The notes under the pieces were generated by a model. The model saw only the letters and a program-made list of their open reading frames with translations. It was not told where the DNA came from and searched no databases. The position numbers and the translations under genes were made by a program. 64,000 nucleotides of DNA. Origin: Golubevia sp. BC0850. Lineage: Eukaryota; Basidiomycota; Exobasidiomycetes; Golubeviales; Golubeviaceae. This document shows, piece after piece, positions 34,924-44,616 of this stretch. Location of the stretch: contig JAAVVG010000043.1 of assembly GCA_012976225.1 (NCBI GenBank), positions 1 to 64,000 on the forward strand, read 5' to 3'. Every line of letters begins with the position of its first letter. Positions within the stretch are counted from its first letter, which is position 1.

Positions 34924-35361
34924 TTAAATCAAGAGAGCACCAACTACAATCGAACCAGCAAGTGCAGCGTACATCGACTGAGACACAGGAAAAGAAGCAC
35001 CAGAGTTATCATCATCAATGGCGTTTCGAGTAGCGTTTCCAACAGCAGTGGTGTAATTGGTGATCCCGTCTGCGATCGCTCCAGTCACATTGTGAAACGC
35101 ATCTCCGACTGTCGACAGGATTCCGTCTCTTTGAGCTAGAGCATCACTGGGAGGGAGAGAGACATGGCGAAGCAAGGAATCCAGAGGTTCAGCAGTCAGT
35201 TGGATAGAACAGATAGAATGAGACCTTGAAAATGAAAGTGGTGGATCCGGTCCTCTTCAGTGAGAAGCGAACACTCACTCTCTTGAGAACTGAGGCGAAG
35301 CAAAGGCTGAGCTGGCACTGACTAGAAGAACGAGAGCGGCTGAAGATGGGGTGATTTTCAT
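34924..35361 (-). CDS. Small secreted, probably GPI-anchored protein A
   Basis: Exons complement(join(34924..35145,35146..35146,35279..35361)), effectively 34924-35146 plus 35279-35361, 101 aa. It has a signal peptide (hydrophobic run ending ASSAFAS), then a short Asn/Asp/Thr-rich ectodomain with N-glycosylation sequons (HNVTG, NYTT, GNATR), and a hydrophobic C-terminus (SMYAALAGSIVVGALLI) preceded by small residues (NSGAS), as in GPI-anchor signals. It is a paralogue of the protein at 41053-41706: both first exons are 83 nt, with the same intron phase, the same repeated GDA..N.T motif and the same SMYAA..G end. It lies downstream of the adenylate-forming reductase, on the same strand. Function unknown; cell-wall or surface location inferred. 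Confidence 0.78.
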
Positions 35362-35460
35362 TTTGGAGGAAGAGTGCTGTTTGAGTTGAAATTGAAATTA
35401 AGAACTAAGCAGAATTGGGACGGCCGGCGTCGAGAAAGAAGTTGAGTAGAAAGTTGAGTT

Positions 35461-35515
35461 GGTTCTGGACGAGGAAAAGTGCCTTCGACCATTAAGATTT
35501 GGCTCCTTATTTATA
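35461..35515 (-). promoter_or_regulatory. Core promoter of secreted protein A (TATA plus shared initiator block)
   Basis: On the minus strand a TATAAATA box (35508-35515) is followed about 30 bp later by CTTTTCCTCGTCCAGAACC (35461-35479). The identical 19-mer sits 27 bp after a TATAAAAT box in front of paralogue B. The spacing places the block at the transcription start region. A GACGGCCGGCGTC-like element closer to the ATG is also matched in B. Confidence 0.7.
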
Positions 35516-36089
35516 CGTCTTCCAGGAGTTGGAGGCAGTGCGACACCATTTTGAAGGTGCGATAGCGATTGAGTATTGAGGGCAGGTGGAAGGAGATGTT
35601 CCCATGTTGGAAACTTCAATTCGGCACGATCTATTATTTGAAGGCAGATCACGAGAAATTTAGGTCGTCATTTTTGAGTTGTGTAACGGTGCATACGTTC
35701 TTTTCCAATCAAAAGAAGAACGTCAGCGTCGTCATTGAACCCACTGAGGGGTCAAGAAATAGAGGGCAAGGTTTGGGCTCGGAGTGAGGATCTTTCCTCA
35801 ACAGAAGCTACTCTTACTTTCTCGAAAACACACCTGGATCTGAGGATTATGTAGAAGAAATCTAGACGAAGTATCAAAGTTTGCCTTTCTAATCCAGTCT
35901 ATTCAAAGTATCAAGCCAGCTTCCGTTCCAGACCGATTCTTCAGAGCGTTGGCTGATATCAGATCCACAAAATCGAAGATCTGAGCTTACTTCTCAGCTG
36001 CGATCGAAGGGAAGACTAGGGTATCTTCAAAGTTGATGTCGCTTTGACAAAAGTTCCATGGGGCGGAAGAGATAGCGCTGACAGAGAGA

Positions 36090-36126
36090 GACTTCCAGAA
36101 AAAGGGGTGATGCAAAGGAGTCGACG
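36090..36126 (+). repeat. Direct repeat copy 1, 3' of reductase
   Basis: Contains ttccagaaaaaggggtgat followed by aaaggagtcgac. It matches, with few differences, 40777-40814 on the other side of the reductase gene in the same orientation. The match extends weakly leftward (ctgacagagagag against ctgacggagag). Confidence 0.75.
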
Positions 36127-36331
36127 AGCTTTCAAGGTTGACTCAGTACCTTTCCTGAAGGGATCCATACTTCCGTGTCACAGTGAACAGTCCTTCCACC
36201 TTGCTTCTAGATTCGAACTGTAAGGAGATCAGGCCTTTGTTAAAGCAAGTTTCCAAATTGCGAGTCAGAATAAAGAGACGATCACAAAATGAGACGAAGA
36301 TGATATGTTTACAATTCAGCCACTGGAAACA

Positions 36332-39300
36332 CTACCTTCTACATATAAAACCTTTAGACCTCCAGTAAGAAATCCACATCTTGACGTCCAACTTCCTAGC
36401 TTCTCTCAAACTCTTGCTCGCCTTCTCTGAGAAGGTTGTGTTCAATCTTCTGACACTCATGGCTTCTTTCGATCCATTCGAATATCCGGTGTCGCTCTCT
36501 GAGACATTTTGAAAGAAGCTGAGAAGCTTTCGGGCTGGCATGATTTCGAGAGGAACGCTTGAGGCCTCAAGCTTCTCTAGCCACGTTGAGTAAGGGACCA
36601 AAGGGACCTTAAGCTCATCGGATAGAGTGGAAGAGATGAATTTCCAGGTTGTAGGATTTGGATGGGCGATGTGAAAAGTTTGATGAGGCGAAAGAGAAGT
36701 GGGAGGAGTGACTTCTCCGTCTAGTTTTGAGAAGCCAAAGTCTAGAATGGCAGAAGCAACGTCTTCAGAGCTGATCCAAGTGACGATGACTTCCTCATTC
36801 GGGAAATTGGGTAGGCAGCCAAGATGCTGAGCTGAGTTGACCATCGCTGGAAACCAATCCGACGTACTCCAAGATCCATTCGACGATCCAGAGATCTGAT
36901 CTATTCTGACAGCGCAAGACTCCAGCCCCGCCTGAGAAGCGTTGACTGTTAGAGGCCAGAAAATGGGTCAGCTCTTGTAGTCCAAAAGCCTCGAAAACCA
37001 AATCGACTCACCTAGAATCCGCTCGGTCACGGCCTTTGATTCTCCATATCCTCCCCCAACTGAAACCTCCAATCGATCCAAGAAGTCTTCTTCTGGAACT
37101 GGCTTTCCTTCTTCGTTGAAACCTCCCACAGCAGCTATTGAGCTTGTGAAAATGAACTTCGGAGGATTGATTTTGGGAGAGTTAAGGGCGAGATCGACGA
37201 GATTCCTTGAACCCCTGATGTGCTCTTCGAAGCTTCCTAGGGACAGATTGAAATCCAGCCTCCAAGCGCTGTGGATGATGAGAGTGGTCGAATCTCTAAG
37301 TTCAGAATAGAGAGTCTCGTTCAATCCAAGTTGATCTTGATCCAAATTGGTTTCGACTAGTTGTAGCTTCCTTGAAGCAAGGAGAGTTGCTTTTAAGCCT
37401 TTGTCCTCAAAAGCTTCCCTTTGACGGATTTCTAGCGACTTAGAGGATGATGGTCTATTGAGAGCAAAGACTTGAGAGACAGATGGATTCCGCAGAAGGT
37501 GAGATAGAAGAATCGTTCCGAGGGATCCAGTGCTTCCAGTGAGAAGTACCACTTCGCCTTTAGGCTTCTGCGTAACAGCGATGATTCGGGAAGGAAAGGT
37601 GTAAGAGTACTTCTGAACCATCGCCTCCATAGCTTTGATGTGTTGAGTTGTGTCAGAGACTGAAGAAGCATCTGTTCCTTCGATGACCTTGAAGAAAGCC
37701 GAAGACAAACTGGCGATGGTTGGAAAGTTGAAGACTATCTCTGGCTCTAGACACTTTCCAGGGATAGACCTGGACAGTATTGTTCTGATTCTGTTCGCCC
37801 GTAGACTGTTGCATCCAGTAGCAAAGAAGTCTTGATGCTGATTTATTGAGCTTTCGAGTGCGACTTCGACAGTGTTGGCGACGAATGAAAAGGCTGCGTT
37901 AAAAGAAGGAAGGAAGCGAAGGTGAGGGGTCTACTTCGCCTTCTAATGAAGCGAAAAGCACTCACCATTTTCTTCATCCCATACAGAGGGAATCACCACT
38001 TGACATTCCATTATTTCATCTGCGGATCGATAAATTTCTTCGATTTCTTCTGAATAAGACTTGAGGATGGCTCCACCTCTAATAGATCCCTTGGCTGTAT
38101 AGGTGAATGGCTTTGAAGGTGATGCTACGATGATCATGTTCTTGCTGAGAGCGCTGTGAACAGGAGCAAGTTGATTGGCTGTGGAATGCAAGGAAGTTAA
38201 GGGAGGATCGGCGAAGGGTAGAGACGAGTTAGGTGAGAATCAAGCTCAGTTCATGGGAGCACAAGGAGGACTAACCTTTCTCAACAGTTGCCCAGATGGC
38301 TTCTCTGAACTCAGACACACATTCAATTTTTGTGCCTTTTGATGGTTCAATTAAGACGCCAGCTTGATGCTTTTGTCGACCGAAGTACAAAGCGGCAGAG
38401 ATCATTGGATCTGTAGCCAGGATACCCTGCAGAGGTCCAGGATTGGTCTTCTCGCCTGTCGAGTCTGAATACGAAAGAAGAAAAAAGACAAGCAAGAGTG
38501 TAAGGGAGGAAATGAGAAGGTAGCCTGATGTGATTGATTTGCAGCTTCCTGTTTCCACCTTCCTCTTCACTCCTGACTCCTCTCGATTCGACTTCCTATT
38601 CTTTGATGTGAAATCCTACTCACGTATGATCTGGTCGTCTAGGCGCCCAACTACCTTAACATAAATGTTCCCGCCTCTTTCCACCTTCTCAACTAAATCG
38701 CTTGTAGCGTACACTTTCTCGCCTTCATGAACATCATTAAAGACATTCGGAGAATAGTGAGAAGTGGAAGCGATCAGCATTTCGTACTGATCGGAATCAG
38801 ATTGCGATCGAAAGAGCATCCGGATTTGAGGATTTGGCTGGAAATGGAACTTCAGAGGATCGGACGAAGCAGAAGAAGTGACCGGATATTTTGACATTAT
38901 TCCACATTCTGTGCTCCCAAGGGCGCTGATCAGTTGAATTCCTTGTTCATCTCGAAGATTGGAGGCAATTTGAGGACAAAGAGGGCCACCTGAACTAATG
39001 CATCTCATCTTCTTGAGCTGCTTCTCTGCACCTCCTGTTTCGCTCCAAGCCTGGTAGAATGCTGGGACGGCGAGTAAGAACGTCGATTCCAGCTGAATTG
39101 CTTCCGATAAGGTTGACTCTGGGGTAGGAGGCTTATAAAGGAGACAAGAAGAGGGGACGTTAGGAGGAGAATCAGTGGCACGAGATGGGAAGGATGTGCT
39201 TACCTTTGGAGTGCGAGGATCTCTCAAGCCCAACGTCGATCCTCCACCTAGAGAAGAAAGCAATCCCCACTGTATACACATAGCGTGGGAGCTGGGTAGT

Positions 39301-40203
39301 TGACCGCAGAACAATGTCTTGCCCAGGATAGGCTCTTCTCCGAAGTTCAACAGACGAAAGCACCACATCATACTAAAAAGAGGATACGTGATGGGCTTGG
39401 GGAAATCTGTTGAACCCGAAGAGTGTAAAATCATAGCAGGCTCATCCCATTCTCGTTTGGGCGAGGTTTGAAGGAATTGAAAAGAGGAATCGAGCTGAAG
39501 AAGGCGAGTGAGAGAAGGGTACTGAATTTGAGGCAGATTCAGTTCTGCAAAGAAATCGAAGTCTTATCAGAATCTGATCAGTAAGCTCGTTTTGACTCAA
39601 GCCGAGAAAAAAAGGTCTTTGACTCACCAATCATAGAAGCACTTTTGGGCCAACAATCGACGACAAAGCTTGCCGACGTCGCTCGCAGGAGGTGCTCGAC
39701 AGCTTCTTTAGAGTTGTTGCTAGAGATTGGAAATGGCACAGCTCCTGCTCTCAAACATCCCAAGATGAGGACGAAGTAAAGCAGAGTCGATTCGCCTTCT
39801 CCTAAGAGCGCAATCACTGGCCTTGAAAGAGCTCCACCGGTACCTTTCGAAGGAGACAGGTCACCGCCCCTTAGATCGACTCCAAGATTTTCAGAGATAT
39901 CAATCGCCCTATCGAAGAAGAAAAGAAGAGGAGTAAAGAAAAACTGAGCTCGGTGGCAACTTTCTCTAGCTCTTTTCCCTGTACTGACTGCTGTTGCACC
40001 ATGCGCCCAAACTCCTTGAATTTCAGTTCCTTGACCAGTCCTGAAGCTTGGTCGATCCATTTGCTCCAGACCCAATTTGGAGAGTGGGCGATGTGGAAAT
40101 CGAGGACGTCTGAAGGAGAACAGCTACCATCGAGAGGCGGAGCGGTAAAGGTTTCATTACTTTCTTGAGGATTCATGTCTGGGGTTTGGCGAAGTCCAGG
40201 CAT
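36332..40203 (-). CDS. NRPS-like adenylate-forming reductase (A-T-R)
   Basis: Eight exons, complement(join(36332..36945,37012..37893,37966..38178,38276..38464,38624..39131,39204..39544,39628..39908,39989..40203)), 1080 aa, phases close. Such enzymes activate a carboxylic acid as acyl-AMP, load it on a phosphopantetheine arm, and release it by NADPH reduction to an aldehyde or alcohol. Adenylation domain about 1-560: AMILHSSGSTDFPKPI, ALGSTECG, YATSDLVEKV, GRLDDQI. Thiolation site DFFATGCNSLRA with Ser near 612. Reductase domain from about 695: NADPH loop LLTGSTGSLGTILLSHLL, FTSSIAAVG, the GGGYGESKAVTE Tyr-Lys pair, and VRIDQISGSSNGSW near the end. The A3 core reads SGSTD where SGSTG is usual. 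Two small secreted paralogues flank it on the same strand. The substrate cannot be told from sequence. Confidence 0.9.
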
Positions 40204-40597
40204 TATTGAGGAGCGTCGAAGGTTGAACCAAAGAGAACAGGTATGAGAAAGCGGAAGAGAGAGAAAAAGTCAGAGATCGAAGACTCCCTCTTAATGACCT
40301 CCACCCATAGAAGGATTGGTAATATAACCACTATCTCAGATCACTCGATCTGGCATTTAATCAAACTACTATCTTCACCTCACGATAAACAAACCACCAC
40401 GCGTCATGTAGCGTGCAAAAAAGTAACCGACAACGGCCGCACTAAAAATACAAATCTACACGCCGTTCGTTTCACACAGAAAAAGTCGTTTTCAATTAGT
40501 TGTTGTGCAGTATTCTTTCACAGAGGTATTTGAATCTCCAAAACAGAAACATTCTCTTATCCTCCCAATCTTCTAAGTAATCTTGACTGGGAATGAG
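40204..40597. promoter_or_regulatory. Reductase upstream region
   Basis: Presumptive promoter of the adenylate-forming reductase, read toward lower coordinates. No obvious TATA box or recognisable cluster-regulator site stands out, and no gene is seen. Confidence 0.4.
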
Positions 40598-41030
40598 TCA
40601 GAAATGTTTAAGCACTCCGGATTTTAAACCGTCCATTCTCATGCTGACTACCTCTGGACCTTTGACCTTTCCGCCTTCTAGAGTTGGCTGCAAAACAGAC
40701 TTCAACTTGTTCTTCTTCACCTCGTTTTCGTTGGCTACGGTGAACGTCGGTTCCAGCTTATAGGTCTGACGGAGAGGACCTTCCAGAAAAAGGGGTGATA
40801 GTAAAGGAGTCGACATAGTAAAGGAGTCGACACTTGAAGCATCGACATCTCTTTCGTTAGGTTCACTTCCATCGCTATCCTACTGAGCTTCCGTTGATGG
40901 AAGCTTTACTTCCAGCTGAAAAGGAGTCAAAACTGGGCCAAAAGACTTCAAACGAAGGAGTAGTTCTTGTACTCTTACAGGGCTTCGCTCGTCCCGCTCT
41001 AAAGACTCTTTAGAACATGGAATATGGTTT
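40598..41030 (-). pseudogene. Possible gene remnant or unresolved small gene
   Basis: A 72-residue frame (40598-40816) reading YKLEPTFTVANENEVKKNK and GGKVKGPEVVSMRMDGLKSG has protein-like composition. Just upstream, in the same frame, lies ERDERSPVRVQELLLRLKSF and GPVLTPFQLEVKLPSTEAQ, separated by one stop codon. That stop could lie in a roughly 51-nt intron, since a GTAGGA donor, a CCTAACG branch-like site and a caag acceptor are all present. No start codon fits upstream, and the region abuts the 3' end of secreted protein B. It may be the 3' remainder of a gene lost in a rearrangement. I cannot assign a family. Confidence 0.35.
40777..40814 (+). repeat. Direct repeat copy 2, 5' of reductase
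   Basis: Same unit as 36090-36126; here the aaaggagtcgac part is duplicated again in tandem (to about 40830). Together the two copies bracket the reductase gene at about 4.7 kb spacing. Confidence 0.75.
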
Positions 41031-41052
41031 AATGTCAAATAGCGCTCAAGAT

Positions 41053-41706
41053 CTAAAACAACAATGCACTAGCCACCACTGTTCCAACAACAGCCGCATA
41101 CATGGAATGATCAATTGAAAAAGCTAAGCCAGCGGCATTGTCGTCATCATCGTCTAAATCGTCTCTAGTACCATTTCTAATGGCAGAAGTGATAGTTTGG
41201 AGCAAATTGGGAGAATCAGTATCATCATCATCATCATCTTCTTCTTCTTCTTCTTCTTTTGTAGTGTTTGCGTTTTGAACTGAAGAAGTCAAATTGCTGA
41301 TCCCACTTTTCAAGACGTCTCCGATGTTTTCTCCTTTCGCTATAGCTCCGGTTGCGTTTTTCAGAGCATCTCCTATGGCTCCATCTCCGATTGCTGAAGT
41401 TGTGTTTCGAATGACTTCGGCTAGGGTTGAGTTTCGAAGGGCATCTCCGATGGATGCGAGGATGGTTTCCCTGATAGCAACGAGGCAAAAGGATGTCAGA
41501 AGAAGAAGAGGAGGGTTTGAGGTGCCAAAAACCAAAAAGACTCAGCTCCATAAGCTCCTTTTGTCAAAGACCAAAGAACAAAAAATTGGTTCTGGCGACG
41601 AAGAATGTGAAGATTCGACTCACCCTGTTGGCTGTTGGGGAGAAGCCAAGGTCGAGCTGGCACTGGCGAGGAGGATTAGGATAGTTGAAGAATTGATGAA
41701 TTTCAT
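41053..41706 (-). CDS. Small secreted, probably GPI-anchored protein B
   Basis: Exons complement(join(41053..41470,41624..41706)), 166 aa. Signal peptide MKFINSSTILILLASASSTL with a likely cut after LAS. The ectodomain repeats a short unit (SIGDALRNSTLAEVIRNTTS, GDGAIGDALKNATGAI, NIGDVLKSGISNLTSS), each with N-glycosylation sequons, followed by two acidic Glu/Asp runs. The C-terminal helix SMYAAVVGTVVASALLF suggests a GPI signal. It is a longer paralogue of the protein at 34924-35361: the first exon is again 83 nt with a phase-2 junction, and the core promoter block is shared. It lies upstream of the reductase on the same strand. Function unknown. Confidence 0.8.
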
Positions 41707-42145
41707 AATGATGACTTTGAATCTGAAAGGGGAGAGTTTGAGATGAAGTTGAGTGAAAGTGAAAAGTAGAAGAATCAAAAGGACGACCAGCGTCAGAAAA
41801 AAGAGAGTAGAGCTTGAGAGTGGTTGAGATGGTTCTGGACGAGGAAAAGATTCGAAGACCTGATACAACACTTCCATTTTATACTTCAGTTTCGAAAGGG
41901 AGAAATGCGATCAAGGGGTAATGCTCTGAAGAGGGGAGAGAGCTCATGCACATCTCTGAAGGGAAGGGTCGAGTTGCAATTCTTAGCTTTTCCTTTATGT
42001 AGCACAATACTTCAAACGTAAAAGAAGTAGACATGATCGGGTACAAACCTTTTTGGAGGTCGTTAGAAGGAACGGTCCGAGTTCCAAGCCTTCTGATTTC
42101 TGAAGCGGGACCGCAGAGGGACCACTTCTTAAATCCAACATAACG
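41707..42145. promoter_or_regulatory. Divergent promoter region, secreted protein B / rai1
   Basis: Holds the TATA and initiator block of protein B (listed separately) and, to the right, the short leader of rai1. No other feature seen. Confidence 0.5.
41831..41883 (-). promoter_or_regulatory. Core promoter of secreted protein B (TATA plus shared initiator block)
   Basis: Minus-strand TATAAAAT (41876-41883) followed 27 bp later by CTTTTCCTCGTCCAGAACC (41831-41849), identical over 19 bases to the block in front of paralogue A and in the same position relative to TATA and ATG. Confidence 0.7.
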
Positions 42146-44570
42146 ATGTCTTCTATCCTGGGAAAGAGAAGCAGAGACATGCTGAACTCACTTCCTGGCA
42201 AACCAGGGACTTCCAAAAGGATGACCACTTCATCAGCTTCAACTTCTGGTTTGCCTCCAAATCCATATTCTTCTCAAGAACTTGATTCATCCTCTTCTTC
42301 CAAAGTTGCCACATCTAGTCTATCAAGACATCAAATCTCTTATTATGCAAGCAAGAAGCAACCCACCTTTCAACAGCCTTCTCAGATAGCTTCATTCTCT
42401 TATGATGGACAGAGGAACTTGATTCACGATGATAGCTCTCTGCAAGAGTATCATCATCCTTTTGGACTAGAGAATCAGAACCACGTCGATTTGAATAGAG
42501 GTATTGAGGATTGGGTAGTAAGAGATGAGAGTGTGGTGAGTCAACTTGCTGATTAGAGGAGAATCGATGGAACAGGAAAGATATGAGTGGGTAGGAAGGG
42601 AAGAAGGTGGTGGGAGAGGTCCTCGCCATCAACGCTTCTCTGAAGGTTGGTTGGATTGATCAGGACTTTATGGAGATGTTACCATCTATGAGATCGCGAT
42701 AGAAGCACGAGTAGACTGGACGAAGAGAGAGCATAGAGCTTCGATCTCTACCTTAGAAGGGGCTTCATATGATAAGCGTTCTCATCGTCGCAGGAAACTT
42801 CAGGTGTTAGAGCTTTGGATTCAAAGTTTTCATGTGATCTTTCTCATTCCTTTTCCGTCAGATACAGTTCTGGCCTAACTTCGTTACTCACAGCCTCCTA
42901 TCTCTCCATCTTTCTCACCCCGAAACAGAATGAGCACCTCGACTCTCTACTCTTCTCTCTGATGCATAAGGCTGGTCATTCATACTCTAGCTCCACTTCA
43001 GAAGCGAAAGATCTCCCAGGACCTACGGTCAGCCCTGACGAAAATCTAGACCGAGATCGTTCAAGAGCAAATGTTATCACTTGGAGAGGAATGATGACTC
43101 GATTGAGTACCGCTTTGTATGAAAATCAGCAAGGCTTCGAGATGAATGTCATGCTTGTCAGTCGCCGTCTTCATCTCAGAACAATCGAAGTAGTCGAAGA
43201 GGAGGAAGGAGACGAGAAGAATGTCGAGGCAAGACTCGTAGGAACTGACACGCTGATTCTAACCCTTCAATTCGGTAACTAACAGCTTGGAGACACTTTA
43301 TACATTGAAGAGCACGTAGACTCTGCATCTTCACAGCGGAAGAAACAACAGATGGAAGATGAGAGACAAAAGAAATTCACCTTTTATGGTAAGCTCTTGG
43401 TTCTTCCCTTTCTCGCTACCCCCAATCCTTCTGCCTCTTCAACAGCCTTAAGCAAAGATTGACTGCCTTCGACGTCTCCTGATTGCGCTCTTCCCTACTT
43501 TTTCCTCTAGGCTACAATTTCGAATCTTACTGCACCCACAAACCAAAAAAGCCACCTTCAAATCCTTCCGAAACTTGGTCAGGTTCGCCGAATACCAACA
43601 TTCAATGGTGTTCGGTAGTCAAAACTTCTCTTGGAAAGAGTCGGATCTTAGTTGGAGGAGAGGTCGATTGCATCAAACCTGTAGATCCATATGGAAACGG
43701 AGGTCAATTGGTTGAGCTCAAGACTAGTATGACGATTAGGAATGTCAGAGACGAGGAAAGATTTGAAACCAAGATGCTGAGATTTTGTGAGTAAGAGTTG
43801 AGGGGTCTGAACACAAGGCGTTTGATTTCTGACTTTGATCTTTGATTTGGCATGGGAAAAGACATGCAGAGCTTTTTGTTGGGAGTGCCATTCGTTGTGG
43901 TTGGTTTCCGAGATTTCAAAGGAATCTTGCAATCTATTCAAGAATTCAAGACGCTGGAATTACCCAGGATGGTGAGGAACAAGGTGAGTTCTCTAAAGCC
44001 CGTGGTTTCATGTCATTGTTCGTTCCCTCCTTTCCTTTCCTTTCCTTTCCTTTCCTTTCCTTTCCTTTCCTTTCCTTTCCTTTGCTTTCCTTTGCTTTCC
44101 TTTCCTTTCCTTTCCTTTCCTTTCCTTTCCTTTCCTTTCCTTTCCTTTCCTTTCCTTTCCTTTCCTTTCCTTTCCTTTCCTTTCCTTTCCTTTCCTTTCC
44201 TTTCCTTTCTTTTCCTTTGCTTCCATCTCATTCTCTTGACCTCTTCTTCGCCTTCTATCTGATTTATCCACAGCCACATGCCTGGGATCCTCTAGCTTGC
44301 CTCTCGTTCGCAGAAGAGATCTTGGATTTCGTCCAGAAAGAACTGCAGGCAACTTCTTCCCCAAAGCCTATAACTTCAACTTCAGCTAGTTCAGCCACTC
44401 ATCCAGTCTATCGAATTTCTTTCACTTCTCCTTTCAGTCAGATTCAGTTGCGAGAATTGAGTGAAGATGAAACTCTGGATCAAGTTCAAGGAGGTGATAA
44501 ATCAAAAGGTGGAATTGAAAGAATTGGATTTCTCCCGAAGGTTTATTACGATTTCGCAATGAAGAAATGA
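42146..44570 (+). CDS. rai1: Decapping nuclease Rai1/DXO
   Basis: Nuclear enzyme that removes defective or non-canonical 5' caps and partners the exonuclease Rat1. Exons join(42146..42535,42929..43156,43286..43388,43511..43786,43862..43983,44274..44570), 471 aa, phases close. Family blocks: PSQIASFSYDGQRN with DDSSLQEYHHP; WRGMMTRLSTALYENQQGFE; GDTLYIEEHV; GYNFESYC; the catalytic pair GGEVDC and QLVELKTS; and MQSFLLGVPFVVVGFRD followed by the C-terminal VYRISFTSPFSQIQL. The second junction (43156/43286) was chosen to join NVML directly to LGDTLYIEEH, as in homologues. Intron 5 holds a large CCTTT satellite. An N-terminal Ser-rich extension of about 60 residues is lineage-specific. Confidence 0.92.
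44029..44219 (+). repeat. CCTTT pentanucleotide satellite inside rai1 intron 5
   Basis: About 190 bp of almost pure tandem CCTTT, close to 38 units with a few TTTG variants near 44082-44096. It occupies most of the 290-nt intron between the exons ending at 43983 and starting at 44274, with the pyrimidine strand in the rai1 sense orientation. Confidence 0.95.
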
Positions 44571-44616
44571 AACACCTTGAACATTCTTTGGCCGTGTGAG
44601 ATCGTGAGACACGTTC

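Larger units (their letters stand above)
35362..36331. other. Promoter of secreted protein A and reductase 3' flank
   Basis: Next to protein A lies its promoter (listed separately). The rest shows only one short direct repeat (36090-36126) shared with the other side of the reductase gene, and no gene. Confidence 0.5.

Noticed and set aside
36332-40203. Canonical multi-module NRPS or PKS cluster
   Set aside because: Only one adenylation, one thiolation and one reductase domain; no condensation domain, and no cytochrome P450, methyltransferase or cluster transcription factor next to it.
43157-43285. Open-frame continuation of rai1 exon 2 (43157-43282)
   Set aside because: It would insert 40 residues in a conserved block; splicing 43156 to 43286 restores the family sequence NVML-LGDTLYIEEH.
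44008-44364. Long Lys/Gly/Glu-rich minus-strand frames over the CCTTT array
   Set aside because: Any frame through a pentamer repeat without stops stays open; this is an artefact of the satellite inside the rai1 intron.
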